Assembly: GCA_046351595.1 (NCBI GenBank)
Contig: JAXLYE010000001.1
Coordinates: forward strand, 1,550,001 to 1,614,000
DNA: 64,000 nt
Origin: JAXLYE01 sp046351595
GTDB taxonomy: Bacteria > Myxococcota_A > Polyangia > Palsa-1104 > JAEUJZ01
Direction: 5' to 3'
Numbering within the stretch: the first letter of the stretch is position 1; each line of letters begins with the position of its first letter. The position numbers were made by a program, and so were the translations under genes. Of the stretch, positions 35,100 through 45,857 are shown one piece after another. The notes beneath the pieces were generated by a model that did no database searches, was not told the DNA's origin, and was given only the letters and a program-made list of their open reading frames with translations.

Positions 35100-36833
35100 A
35101 TGTCCCGGCAGCGCCCCGCCCCGCTCGTGCTCCTCGCCCTGCCTGCGGCCGTGCTCCTCGGGTCCGCCGCCCGCGCCGAGCCGGTCCCGGTCTGCCGCGT
35201 CGTCGACGTGCGCTTCACGCCGCAGGGCCTGCCGCCGCAAAAGGGGCGCGAGGAGCTGTCGCCGCAGATCGCGGTCTGGGCCAGCCGCCCCGACGGCAAG
35301 TGGGTCGCGGATCTGTACATAACGCGCGCCATCGGCTCGCTCGGCCTCGGCAACCGCCCGGGCCAGGCGTTCCTGAAGAGCGACTTCCGCTGGCCCTACG
35401 GTCGCCGCCCCATGGCCTTGCCGATCTGGGCCCACGGCCGCGGCAAGACCTACGGCTACATCGCCATGGGCGGCGCCTGCTCGCCGAGCTGCGACCCCGA
35501 CACGCCCGGCTCGGCCTCGGACGACGACCGCACCGTCGCCTACCACGGCGCCGTGTCCTCGACCGAGAGCTACTACTGCTCGCCCTCGGGCTGGCGCACG
35601 CAGACCGTCAACGGCGTCGACGTCGTCAGCTGCGCCTCGGCCTTCTACGGCAGCAAGGGCTACTACGTGGCCGGCAAGGCGTCGGTGTACCCGCCGCGCG
35701 CCGACCTCAAGGCCATGGGCGGCGGCGACAGCCCGGACGTGCTCAAGTTCGCGCGCGACAACGACGTCGCCGCGATCTCGGCCGCGACGCCGCCCAACGG
35801 CAAGCTCGTCGACTCGATCCGCTGGTACACCACCCGCACCGACTTCCCCGACGGCGACTACGTGGTGCAGGTCGAGGTCGGCCTCGAGATGGACTTCAAC
35901 CCCGACTGGGCCGCCGGCAAGGCCGTGCCCGAGCCGCACGCCGAGTGGGACTACCTCGGCAAGGATCCCTTCGGCCAGCCGTCGATCCTATACCGCGTGC
36001 CGATCTCGCTGGGCAACCAGGCCGCGACCTTCAGCGCCCGCGACTACGCCGGCTACGGCGACTGGCGCGGCGACAGCGGCACCGTCCACCCGCCCGACGG
36101 CACCATCAGCCAGAGCGGCGGCTCCGGCGCCGACCGCCTGAAGCTCGTGAGCGGCGGCAGCGGCGACTGGCGCGTGCAGGTCGCGGTGACCCCGATCGAC
36201 GGCAGCAGCGACACCGCGCCGCTGCCGCCGGCCGCGCTCGATCTCGGCCAGGTCACCGACTCGACGATGACCGTCGCCTTCCAGGTCCCCGAGGGCACCG
36301 CGCCCGGCGTCTACCAGGTCCGCTACCAGCAGAGCGGCCCGATCACCGACGCCAATTGGGACCAGGCGCTGCCCGCCATGCCGATCCACATCGGCGAGCC
36401 CGGCGCCCAGGTCGCGACCCGCATCACGGGCCTTCTGCCCAAGACCGCGTACCACGTCGCGGTGCTGCCGGTCAGCCGCTGCGGCAAGCGCGGCGCGCTC
36501 GTCGCTGCCCAGGGTACGACGGCCAGCGCGACCTTCACCACGCTGTCGGGCTGCTTCCTCGCCACCGCGGCCTACGGCTCGCCGATCGAGCCCGAGGTCG
36601 AGGCGCTGCGCCGCTTCCGCGATCGCCGCCTCCTGACCAACCCGCTCGGGCAGATCCTCGTCGCCAGCTACTATGCGATGAGCCCGCCGCTGGCCGGGGT
36701 GCTGGCGCAGCACGAGCCGCTGCGCGAGCTGGTGCGCGCGGCGCTGCGTCCGGTGGCGCAGGCGGTCCGCGCGCTCGAGCGGCCCATGGAGGGAGCGCGG
36801 AGGGAGCGCGGAGGGAACGCGCCTCGGCGCTAG
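35100..36833 (+). CDS. Secreted protein with C-terminal CFI-box sorting-type domain
   Basis: 577 aa with a signal peptide ending near ARA|EP (residue 27). Residues 30-350 are beta-rich with several Cys and Tyr/Trp/Gly; 365-490 resemble a fibronectin-type module. The final about 75 residues match the CFI-box C-terminal domain: CFLATAAYGS, then VEALRRFRDRRL, ILVASYYAMSPPLA. This domain marks some surface or secreted proteins in deltaproteobacteria and other bacteria and is thought to aid sorting. The start is ATG with AAGACT six bases upstream and no SD. The 3' end of the gene contains an 11-bp triplicate repeat. Confidence 0.88.
   Translation: MSRQRPAPLVLLALPAAVLLGSAARAEPVPVCRVVDVRFTPQGLPPQKGREELSPQIAVWASRPDGKWVADLYITRAIGSLGLGNRPGQAFLKSDFRWPYGRRPMALPIWAHGRGKTYGYIAMGGACSPSCDPDTPGSASDDDRTVAYHGAVSSTESYYCSPSGWRTQTVNGVDVVSCASAFYGSKGYYVAGKASVYPPRADLKAMGGGDSPDVLKFARDNDVAAISAATPPNGKLVDSIRWYTTRTDFPDGDYVVQVEVGLEMDFNPDWAAGKAVPEPHAEWDYLGKDPFGQPSILYRVPISLGNQAATFSARDYAGYGDWRGDSGTVHPPDGTISQSGGSGADRLKLVSGGSGDWRVQVAVTPIDGSSDTAPLPPAALDLGQVTDSTMTVAFQVPEGTAPGVYQVRYQQSGPITDANWDQALPAMPIHIGEPGAQVATRITGLLPKTAYHVAVLPVSRCGKRGALVAAQGTTASATFTTLSGCFLATAAYGSPIEPEVEALRRFRDRRLLTNPLGQILVASYYAMSPPLAGVLAQHEPLRELVRAALRPVAQAVRALERPMEGARRERGGNAPRR
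36790..36822 (+). repeat. 11-bp repeat, three copies, inside the 3' end of the CFI-box gene
   Basis: AGGGAGCGCGG at 36790-36800 and 36801-36811, then AGGGAACGCGC. It encodes the basic tail after the CFI-box. An 11-bp period shifts frame at each copy, so the repeat is not driven by protein sequence. Confidence 0.75.
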
Positions 36834-37051
36834 AACCAGACCCGCGCCCCGACCCCGAGCGCGATGCGCCACGGCGCGACCTGCGCCAGGACGAGCAGGA
36901 TCGTGATCACCGCGAGCGAGCCTGTGCCCCGCATCACCTGGACTCGCTCCCGGCCGAGGCGCGGGGCCGCCGCTTCGGCGCTGGCCAGGTAGTCGGACGC
37001 GGTGCTCAAGCGCGCAGTATGACGAAGCGGGCGGGCGCTGACCGGCGACAC
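36830..37051 (-). CDS. Possible small single-pass membrane protein
   Basis: 73 codons from GTG at 37051 (a TTG at 37009 or ATG near residue 40 are alternatives). The C-terminal third, MRGTGSLAVITILLVLAQVA and then PWRIALGVGARVWF, reads as a genuine membrane segment with basic flank. The N-terminal part is composition-like. Its stop overlaps the convergent CFI-box gene by four bases. No family is recognised and there is no SD, so it may be chance. Confidence 0.35.
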   Translation of the reverse strand: MSPVSARPLRHTARLSTASDYLASAEAAAPRLGRERVQVMRGTGSLAVITILLVLAQVAPWRIALGVGARVWF

Positions 37052-37071
37052 GCTAAACTGGGCGCGGAGCC

Positions 37072-37491
37072 GTGTTCGACGTGACCGAGTGGCAGACCGC
37101 GGGGCCGCACCGCTACCAGATCCGCGGCGACTTCATCCTGTGGGAGTCGCACGGCCCGGTCGAGCCGCCGCAGGCGCACACGTTCGCGCAGCTCTTGATC
37201 GAAACCTCGGCGCAGCACGGCGCCGCCTACTGCCTGTGTGACGGGCGCGCGCTGAAGCCGGTGCCTGCCGAGTCGCGCCGCGTCTACATCGAGTACCTGA
37301 AGCGCAACCGCCTGCGCTTCGCGCTCGCCATCTTCGGCGCGCCGCTGCCGATGCGTGTCGCCGGCATGCTGGTGATGAACGCGGCCCGCCTGCTCTCGCT
37401 GCCCGAGCTGCACGTCGCCTACTTCGCCACCGAGCCCGAGGCCGCGCGCTACCTCGAGGTGATGCGCCAGCGGTTCGGCCGCGCCGAGTAG
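37072..37491 (+). CDS. Small STAS/SpoIIAA-like protein, function unknown
   Basis: 139 aa from GTG, with TAAACT 12 bases upstream. The order of beta strands and helices (FILWESHGPV, then AAYCLCDGRAL, RVYIEYLKRN, RFALAIFG, ELHVAYFATEPEAARYL) resembles STAS/SpoIIAA-like single-domain proteins that respond to the cell envelope or act as anti-anti-sigma-like factors. No catalytic motif; Cys at 58 and 60 only. Followed in the same frame, after the TAG, by a 70-codon gene fragment. Confidence 0.7.
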   Translation: MFDVTEWQTAGPHRYQIRGDFILWESHGPVEPPQAHTFAQLLIETSAQHGAAYCLCDGRALKPVPAESRRVYIEYLKRNRLRFALAIFGAPLPMRVAGMLVMNAARLLSLPELHVAYFATEPEAARYLEVMRQRFGRAE

Positions 37492-37701
37492 CCGCGCTCA
37501 GCGCGCCGGGACTTCGACCGGCGGCCCGAGCTGCACGCGGTGACGTTCCTCATGCTGCTCAGCCGCGGGATCACCGGCTCCTTCTTCCTGCACCGGCAGC
37601 TCGCGGAGCGCGCGGCGCTGGTCGCGGACCTGGTGCCGCCGCCGACCGAGGCCGCGGTGGAGCCGATCTTCCTCGGGTTCTTCGCGGGCGCGCTCGTCTG
37701 A
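37492..37701 (+). pseudogene. Gene fragment, possibly TetR-regulator C-terminus
   Basis: The 69 codons after the TAG of the previous gene, in the same frame, read as ordinary protein (LHAVTFLMLLSRGITGSFF, then LHRQLAERAALVADLVPPP) and end with FLGFFAGALV-stop. There is no start codon with an SD. The helix-rich pattern and ending resemble the last helices of TetR-family regulators. It is probably a remnant of a deleted gene or, less likely, a readthrough extension. Confidence 0.4.
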
Positions 37702-37834
37702 TCGGAGCCGGCCCCCGGACCGCTGACGCGAGGCCGCGGCGCTTGGCGAAAGCACGCCCGTGTAATAGCGTGCGCCGGCGTATCAGGAGTTCGGAGAAGT
37801 TCCGGCTCCGTCCACCCCGGAAAAGGAGAGTCCC

Positions 37835-38188
37835 ATGCCCCGCGCTCTGTCAGCACCACTGGCCGCCCTCACCGCCGCCCTCCTCCTCAGCGCCGCCTTC
37901 GGCTGTGCCTCGTCGCAGACCGGCAGCACCGCGGCCGGGGGCACGGGCAAGCTGAGCGAGGTGCAGGAGAAGGTGATGACCCAGGCCGCCTTCGATCTGC
38001 AGTGCGATCGCGCGCAGCTCCAGCTCAGCCGGATCTCGGACGACGGCGGCATGATGGGCGTCAAGAACGAGACCTACGGCGTCCGCGGCTGTGAGAAGCA
38101 GGCCACGTATAAGACGTCGTGCGGGATGGGCCAGTGCAGCGTCTTCAACATGGCCCAGGCGCAGGCGACGACCCCGCAGAAGATGTAG
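37835..38188 (+). CDS. Small lipoprotein with four conserved-looking Cys
   Basis: 117 aa, SD AAAAGGAGAG. The signal peptide ends in lipobox AFGC. The mature part is about 93 residues: a helical segment (KLSEVQEKVMTQAAFDL) with Cys58, then Cys near 86 and 96/101, and MGQCSVFNM near the end. No family recognised; short lipoproteins with this TQAAFDLQC pattern appear to recur in myxobacteria (memory, unchecked). It stands alone, followed by the long region before RNase E/G. Confidence 0.82.
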   Translation: MPRALSAPLAALTAALLLSAAFGCASSQTGSTAAGGTGKLSEVQEKVMTQAAFDLQCDRAQLQLSRISDDGGMMGVKNETYGVRGCEKQATYKTSCGMGQCSVFNMAQAQATTPQKM

Positions 38189-38800
38189 GCCGGGGCGCGG
38201 GCTCGCGGCGCGCTGCCGCGGGGTCCGTGCCGGGGCGGGCTCGGGTCCGTGGACCCGGGTCGGCCGTCCGCGGGAGGAAGCCAGACCTCAGGCTGGGCCT
38301 TGGGCGGGGCCTGCGGTCAAGGCGGGCCAGGTATCGGGCCGAGCCTGAGACGCGGCCCCAAACCCTGCCTGAAGCCCGACCTGAAGCCTGGTACGCGGCC
38401 AGGCTTGAGGTCGGACCTCAGGATTCCGAGGCCCCAAAAGCAAACGGCCCGCGATTTTTCGCGGGCCGTTCACCGTACCGGGATCCTGGCGGCTTAGTAT
38501 TAACGCCAGGTCATCGGCCAGTTACCGAGCGCGCCACATAAAAAGTAGGGCGGACGCGCCGGGCAACAAAGTTAAGCGAGCGTTACTTGCAGCTAGGTTT
38601 GAGCAATGCCTGTGCCAGCTCCCGCCCTGTCCCCGCCCCAGACCGGCCAAGACCCGCGAAGAACTTGAAAAAGCGTCGCTGGCTGTGTTACCCGGGAGTC
38701 CCTACGCGGCTCAGTCGATGCCTCCTCGCTTGGTGGTCCCTGACAGCGTCGCCCGGCCGGTTTGCGTAGCAGGAAACTTTTTTAATAGGCATGAGGGAAC
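38189..38800 (+). other. 612-bp non-coding region upstream of RNase E/G with several inverted repeats
   Basis: No credible gene. It contains: (a) an inverted repeat of 16 bp with one mismatch, 38376-38391/38399-38414; (b) an overlapping 7-bp dyad TGAGGTC-G-GACCTCA (38407-38421) that competes with (a); (c) a perfect 12-bp hairpin, 38443-38454/38459-38470 with TTTT loop; (d) CCTGGCG/CGCCAGG (38485-38491/38504-38510) with a 12-nt loop. After 38560 the sequence is less GC-rich with TTGAAAA (38665) and TTTTTTAATA (38778) blocks. RNase E genes are known to be autoregulated through their 5' leaders, so this may be a regulatory leader or hold a small RNA. Confidence 0.6.
38443..38470 (+). terminator. 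Perfect 12-bp hairpin, possible terminator or leader element
   Basis: AACGGCCCGCGA (38443-38454), TTTT, TCGCGGGCCGTT (38459-38470). Strong GC stem, but the following bases CACCG are not a T-run. It separates the lipoprotein gene from the RNase E/G leader. Confidence 0.5.
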
Positions 38801-41107
<2,307 letters not shown>

Positions 41108-41132
41108 CCGCCGGGTCGCCGGCAGAGGGCGC

Positions 41133-42641
41133 ATGCCACAGTCGGCCCCGCGCGCACCCGAGCGTGTCCCGCAGCCCCGCCGCGGCCGCACCGGGGGCGT
41201 GGTGCTGGGCCTGTGCGCGGCGCTGCTCGCGGCGTGCAGCTGGATCTTCGACGACACGCCGCCCGACCTGCCGCTGGCCGGCGAGCCGGTGGACCTGTCG
41301 CGCCTGCCCAAGCTCAACGCCGGGCCGGCGCGCGACGTGTACCTGCTGCGCGACGGCGGCGGGCTGCCGTGGGCGGTCATCGTCGAGGCCGCGACCACCG
41401 ACCTGACGGTGCCGCCGCTGTCGCTGCGCGACACGATCCGCATGGTCCGCCTGGCGCCGCCGGCCGACGCCGCCGCCGAGGAGGTGCTGCCGGCGCGGGT
41501 GAGCGCGGTGGCCAATCGCTCGGTCTTCATCCTCGAGCCGCCGGTGCCGCCCAAGGTCGGCGAGCTGCCGGACCTCATGGCGCCGACGACGCTCGTGGTG
41601 GCGCGGCCGGGCGGCTGGCGCAGCGGGCCGCTCATGCTGCCCTCGGGAAACCCGATCCTCAGCGTCAGCGGCAACGACGCGGCCTGCGTCTACGTCGCGC
41701 AGCGGCCCGACGCGAAGCTCATGTACCTTCTGCGCAGCGACGGCAGCTACCGCCGCGAGCTGCCGCTGCCGGCGGGCGTCGACCCGATGAAGGTGCTGGA
41801 GAAGGCGAGGCTGTCGCTGCTCGACGACGGCTCGGCGCTCCTGGTCCAGGACGCGATGGATCAGGTCACGCTGTACGGCACGCAGAGCGAGACGCAGGTG
41901 GCGCTGGGCAAGCAGCCGCGCACCTTCCTGTTCGATCGCGAGCAGCGGGCGCTCCTGACGTGCAGCGACAGCGGCGTCCTGCGCGTGCCGCTCGACGGCA
42001 GCGCCGCGATCCGGCTCGACAGCGCGCCGTGCAGCGCCGACATCCTGCGCCTGGACGGCCGGCAGCGCGGCGACTCGCTGCTGTTCAAGTCGGGCGAGGC
42101 GCTGCGCCAGGTGCCGCAGCTCGGCGGCGCGCCCGGTTTCGAGGTGCTCGCCGCGCCGGTGGGGCAGCTCATGGCGCTGGGTCCGATGGGCGAGCTTCTG
42201 TACTCGCGCGATCCGCCGCTGCGCTACGGCGCCGGCATCGGCGACGGCTGGCTCGGCGAGCGGCAGATCATGGAGCGCGGTCGCCGCCCGGCCTGGTCCG
42301 GCGACGCCCGCCGCATCCGCTGGCTCGAGGGCGCGGCACGCTCGGACAACACCGGCGAGCTGACCTCGCTCGAGCTTGCGACCGGCGCCGCGCTGACGCT
42401 GGCCCGCAACACCCGCACGTTCTCCGAGCTGTCCGACGGGCGGGTGCTGGCCATCGCCAACGCCGCGCAGCGCGGCCCGCACAACCGCCTGGTCGTCGTC
42501 GACGAGGCGAAGCAGCAGGCGCGCTTCGTGGCGGCGAGCGCCCGCGACTTCATCCGCCTGCCCGGCGACGGCGAGGTGCTGCTCAAGGTGATCAGCGGCC
42601 AGTTCATCGACGTGCAGCGCGTCGCGATCCCGCCGCGCTGA
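41133..42641 (+). CDS. Large lipoprotein, probable beta-propeller
   Basis: 502 aa, 25 bp after RNase E. Basic N-terminus and signal peptide to lipobox LAAC (Cys35), then SWIFDDTPPDLPLAGEP. The mature part is beta-strand-rich with repeated blade-like elements (ACVYVAQRPDAKLMYLLRSDGSYRRELPL; LLVQDAMDQVTLYGTQ; ALLTCSDSGVLRVPLDGS; RIRWLEGAA...GELTSLELATG). It resembles TolB/WD40-type propellers but no family is certain. Proximity to rne probably reflects co-transcription only. No catalytic residues recognised. Confidence 0.78.
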   Translation: MPQSAPRAPERVPQPRRGRTGGVVLGLCAALLAACSWIFDDTPPDLPLAGEPVDLSRLPKLNAGPARDVYLLRDGGGLPWAVIVEAATTDLTVPPLSLRDTIRMVRLAPPADAAAEEVLPARVSAVANRSVFILEPPVPPKVGELPDLMAPTTLVVARPGGWRSGPLMLPSGNPILSVSGNDAACVYVAQRPDAKLMYLLRSDGSYRRELPLPAGVDPMKVLEKARLSLLDDGSALLVQDAMDQVTLYGTQSETQVALGKQPRTFLFDREQRALLTCSDSGVLRVPLDGSAAIRLDSAPCSADILRLDGRQRGDSLLFKSGEALRQVPQLGGAPGFEVLAAPVGQLMALGPMGELLYSRDPPLRYGAGIGDGWLGERQIMERGRRPAWSGDARRIRWLEGAARSDNTGELTSLELATGAALTLARNTRTFSELSDGRVLAIANAAQRGPHNRLVVVDEAKQQARFVAASARDFIRLPGDGEVLLKVISGQFIDVQRVAIPPR

Positions 42642-42742
42642 GCGGGCTGTGACCGGCCGCGGCCCGCGCTGTGGCTAGACCGGCTTCGGCGGCGTCGGTG
42701 TCGCGCAGCGCGACCCGCTGGGCCGTCGCGGTGCCGGGCTCT

Positions 42743-42835
42743 GACCGGCCGCCGCCGCGCGACGTCCGCTACGGCGAGAAGACCACCGACGAGATGGGCA
42801 TCGGCACGCTGGCCCTGCTCGGCCTGCCCTACTGA
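42743..42835 (+). pseudogene. C-terminal remnant, perhaps of a copper type II monooxygenase-like gene
   Basis: The frame ending in TGA at 42833 reads RDVRYGEKTTDEMGIGTLAL and then LGLPY. The YGxxTTDEM core resembles the end of the ascorbate-dependent copper monooxygenase C-terminal domain (usually TTDEMC; the Cys is Gly here). Upstream of about 42743 the frame turns into composition-like sequence without a start. Most likely a decayed gene end. The surrounding 42642-42928 holds nothing else except the kinase promoter. Confidence 0.35.
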
Positions 42836-42913
42836 CGGGCTCGACGACGGGCTCGGCGCGGTCCGTCGAGTGACGCCCGGGAAGCTGCCGCCCGCGTCGA
42901 CTGCGGAAAGCGG

Positions 42914-42919
42914 TATGAT
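42914..42919 (+). promoter_or_regulatory. TATGAT -10 element nine bases before the kinase GTG
   Basis: TATGAT lies so close to the GTG at 42929 that the transcript would be leaderless or nearly so. No clear -35 and no SD. Confidence 0.4.
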
Positions 42920-42928
42920 GGCCCTGCT

Positions 42929-44542
42929 GTGAGCGACGCCCCCTCGCCTTCGGCCGCGGCGTACCGGCTGTGCCCGAAGTGCCACCACATCTACCCGGCG
43001 AGCGCCGCCTTCTGCGCCCGCGACCGCAGCGAGCTCGTCTCCGACGACCGCATCCTCGCCGGGAAGTTCATCCTGGTGCGCAAGATCGGCGAGGGCAACA
43101 TGGGCGCGGTGTACGAGGCGGAGCAGCCGCAGATGGGGCGCACCGTCGCGGTCAAGGTGCTGCGCACCGACCCCGAGGTGATGCTGCGCTTTGAGCGCGA
43201 GGTGCAGGCCGCGGGCTCGCTCAACCACGCCAACGTCGTCACCGTCTTCGACAGCGGGCTGACCGAGGACGGCCGCGGCTACATCGCGATGGAGTACCTT
43301 GCGGGCGAGAGCCTGGGCCAGTACCTCGACCGGCAGGGCGCGCTGCCCGTCGAGCGCTCGCTCGCGCTGTGGGCGCAGGCGGTGCGCGCGATGTCCGCCG
43401 CGCACGCAAAGGGCATCGTCCACCGTGACCTCAAGCCCGACAACCTGTTCCTGGCGACCCGCACCAGCGACGAGGGCCACGCCGGCACCGAGACCGTGCT
43501 GAAGGTGCTCGACTTCGGCATCGCCAAGTTCCAGAAGCGCGCGATGCCGGCCAAGGGCACGGCGCCGGGCATGGTCATCGGCACCATGCAGTACATGGCG
43601 CCCGAGCAGATGCAGGGCGCCGAGGCGGATCCGCGCGCCGACGTCTACGCGCTGGGCCTCATCCTCGTCGAGATGCTGACCGCGCGCCTGCCCTGGGGCG
43701 AAAGCAGGGAGCAGGCCTACGCCCAGTTCGCGCTGCGCATCGTGGTGCCGCCGACGCCGCTTTCGAAGCTGCGGCCCGAGGTCGGCTTCTCGCCGGAGCT
43801 ACAGCGGCTGGTCGAGGACATGCTGGCCATCGAGCCGAGCCGCCGGCCGGCCAGCGGCAGCGAGCTTCTGCAGCGCCTGCGCGGCGTGCCCGAGGCGCAG
43901 CCGTGGCCCGAGGGCAGCTCGCTCATCGAGCGGGCCGAGCGCAGCAGCAACAGCGCCCTGCCCGTCGCCGCTGACCAGCGCGATGCGCCCGAGCCCGGGG
44001 GCACGCAGGTGGTGGGGCGCGTGCAGGGGCTCGGCGCGGTGCCGGCGCGGCTGCGCCTGCCGCTGGCGGCCGCCGCGGGCCTGGTCGTAGCGCTCGGCGC
44101 GGGGCTGATCTACCTGGCCGTGCGGCCCCGGGAGCCCGCCGCGGTCCGCCCGGAGCCGCCGGACCTCCTGGCAGCCGTCGCCCGGCCCGAGCCGCCCGCG
44201 CCATCGCCCGAGAAACCTGGCGAGAAGCCGGGTGAGGCAGGCCCCGGCGCGACCGCCAGCAAGCCCGCGCACCGCCCCGCGCACGTCGCCGCCGGCCCGA
44301 CGCTGCAGGTGCAGTTCGCGTTCACCGACATAAAGGGCGTGAGCCTGAGCTGCGGCGGCCGCCGGCTGCCGCCTCCGGAGTGCGGCGGGAGCGGCCTCTG
44401 CAAGTCCGTGGTCCAGGTCAGCACCGGCCAGAAGTGCATCGCCGAGAAGGGCGGCAGCAAAAAAGTCTTCTCCTACAGCGAGCTGCAGAAGAACCCGCCG
44501 GACCGCAAGAACCTCATCCACGTCCTCGTCCGGCTGCCCTAG
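42929..44542 (+). CDS. Transmembrane Ser/Thr protein kinase with N-terminal zinc-ribbon-like motif
   Basis: 537 aa from GTG. CPKC (15-18) and FCARD (Cys29) suggest a zinc-ribbon-like knuckle with one ligand missing or replaced by His. Kinase about 47-320: GEGNMG (54-59), Lys76, HRDLKPDN (H165, D167), DFG 195-197, MAPEQ. All catalytic residues are present. A membrane segment near 378-400 is followed by a Pro/Lys/Glu-rich linker and a small extracytoplasmic C-terminal region with four Cys (CGGRR, ECGGSGLC, KC). It is likely an envelope-sensing kinase like the PEGA kinase in this window. Flanked downstream by convergent minus-strand lipoprotein genes. Confidence 0.94.
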   Translation: MSDAPSPSAAAYRLCPKCHHIYPASAAFCARDRSELVSDDRILAGKFILVRKIGEGNMGAVYEAEQPQMGRTVAVKVLRTDPEVMLRFEREVQAAGSLNHANVVTVFDSGLTEDGRGYIAMEYLAGESLGQYLDRQGALPVERSLALWAQAVRAMSAAHAKGIVHRDLKPDNLFLATRTSDEGHAGTETVLKVLDFGIAKFQKRAMPAKGTAPGMVIGTMQYMAPEQMQGAEADPRADVYALGLILVEMLTARLPWGESREQAYAQFALRIVVPPTPLSKLRPEVGFSPELQRLVEDMLAIEPSRRPASGSELLQRLRGVPEAQPWPEGSSLIERAERSSNSALPVAADQRDAPEPGGTQVVGRVQGLGAVPARLRLPLAAAAGLVVALGAGLIYLAVRPREPAAVRPEPPDLLAAVARPEPPAPSPEKPGEKPGEAGPGATASKPAHRPAHVAAGPTLQVQFAFTDIKGVSLSCGGRRLPPPECGGSGLCKSVVQVSTGQKCIAEKGGSKKVFSYSELQKNPPDRKNLIHVLVRLP

Positions 44543-44570
44543 CCGCGACGCACACGACGCGCCGGCGGGA

Positions 44571-45758
44571 TTACGGTAGCGCCTCGAACGCGCCGATGTC
44601 GGCGGCTGCGCCCTGCGGCCGCGGCGTGCCGAAGTAGTCGTGGTCCGCATTCTTGTCCGAAGCGTCCGCGGCCACCGCCTTGTCGATGAGGAACTGCAGG
44701 TTGGTGGCGTCGCGCGGCTTGAGGCGCAGGTCGTTGGCCTGCGGGCTCTCGAAGACCGGGTCCTTCTTGATCTGCCCCGTCGTCGGATCCGCGCTGCCCA
44801 GCACGAGGCTGCTCGGCACGGTGCGGCACGCGCTCCCGAGCTGCTGCGTGACCCCGTTCATCGCAAAGATCGAGTTCTTCACCATCACCGCCGACGAGCC
44901 CGAGCAGCCGAGCACCGGCGCCGGCGCGCTCAGGCTGTTGTAGGCGACGGTGTTGAGCTGGAACACGCCCGAGCCGCCGCTGAGGTCGAGGAGCGGCTGC
45001 CCCTGCGCCGGGGTGTTGCGGAGGAAGAACGAGTTGGTGATGCTCACCGTCGAGGACTTGAACACGAGGCCGCTGAGGTTCTCGGTGATCGTGTCGCGGT
45101 CCAGGGTGACGGTGCTGCCGTCGAAGGTCGCGCCGACCAGCAGGCTCTGGATCAGCGAGCGGCGGATCGTGACCTTGCTGCCGGTCGCGGCCACAAGCCC
45201 GTTGACCTGCAGGATGACACCGTCGAGGACGACGCTGGCCCCGGCCCCGATCGTCAGCTGCCCGGCCTCATTGGCGGCGAGCGAGACCACGGTCGCCTGC
45301 CCCGGGCCGTACGCGGCCGAGCCGACCAGCACCAGCCGGGCGCCGGCGTCGAGCGGCGGCATGACGTGTGTCGACGAGCTGGCGACGAGGCGGACGGTCT
45401 TGCCGGGGCTCATGCCCACTGTCGCCAGCGCGGTCTCCAGGCCGCAGTAGGGCAGCTTCTGGGTGCCGTTGCCGAGCGAGCAGCTCGGGTCGCCCTCGTC
45501 GACCTGCTTGACGTAGATGAGGTCCGAGGCGGCGACGCAGCGGCCGACGCCACCGAGGTCGCCGTAGGTGTCGCAGACGGTGCTGGCGCAGTCGCTGTGC
45601 GCGGTGCAGGCCGCGCACTGGTTGTCCTTGCACGCCATCCCGGCGCCGCAGTCGGACTCCTTGAGGCAGTTGCCGGCGGGCTGGTCGCGCTGCGGCAGCG
45701 AAGAGGCGTCGCACCCGGCGACGGCGCAGAACAAAAACAGAGTGGGGATGAGGCGCAT
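44571..45758 (-). CDS. Lipoprotein with Cys-rich head and right-handed beta-helix
   Basis: 395 aa, SD AAGGAG. Lipobox VAGC (Cys16). Residues 30-75 hold an eight-Cys segment (CLKESDCGAGMACKDNQCAACTAHSDC style) seen in many myxobacterial surface proteins. About 100-350 shows parallel beta-helix repeats (VVLDGVILQVNGL, VTIRRSLIQSLL, VTLDRDTITENL, VSITNSFFLRN) like pectate-lyase-fold or nosD-type carbohydrate-binding proteins. The end, GTPRPQGAAADIGAFEAL, is the DIGAFE closing motif common to secreted beta-helix (choice-of-anchor) proteins. Probably binds or degrades polysaccharide at the surface; no catalytic residues were identified. Confidence 0.88.
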   Translation of the reverse strand: MRLIPTLFLFCAVAGCDASSLPQRDQPAGNCLKESDCGAGMACKDNQCAACTAHSDCASTVCDTYGDLGGVGRCVAASDLIYVKQVDEGDPSCSLGNGTQKLPYCGLETALATVGMSPGKTVRLVASSSTHVMPPLDAGARLVLVGSAAYGPGQATVVSLAANEAGQLTIGAGASVVLDGVILQVNGLVAATGSKVTIRRSLIQSLLVGATFDGSTVTLDRDTITENLSGLVFKSSTVSITNSFFLRNTPAQGQPLLDLSGGSGVFQLNTVAYNSLSAPAPVLGCSGSSAVMVKNSIFAMNGVTQQLGSACRTVPSSLVLGSADPTTGQIKKDPVFESPQANDLRLKPRDATNLQFLIDKAVAADASDKNADHDYFGTPRPQGAAADIGAFEALP

Positions 45759-45857
45759 TGGGGGACTCCTTGGCCCGCCGCTCGACCGCCGCGCGGGCCG
45801 GCTTCGGGTCGGCGCCGCGGGGGTCGTGGGGGAGCGCGGCGCGGCCCGGTTTGCAGC

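Noticed and set aside
37449..37859. 136-codon minus-strand frame over the gene fragment
   Set aside because: Composition of a shadow frame; the plus-strand fragment reads as better protein.
38560..38800. tRNA, 6S or RNase P RNA before RNase E/G
   Set aside because: No cloverleaf or known conserved RNA sequence could be recognised; kept only as a possible leader.
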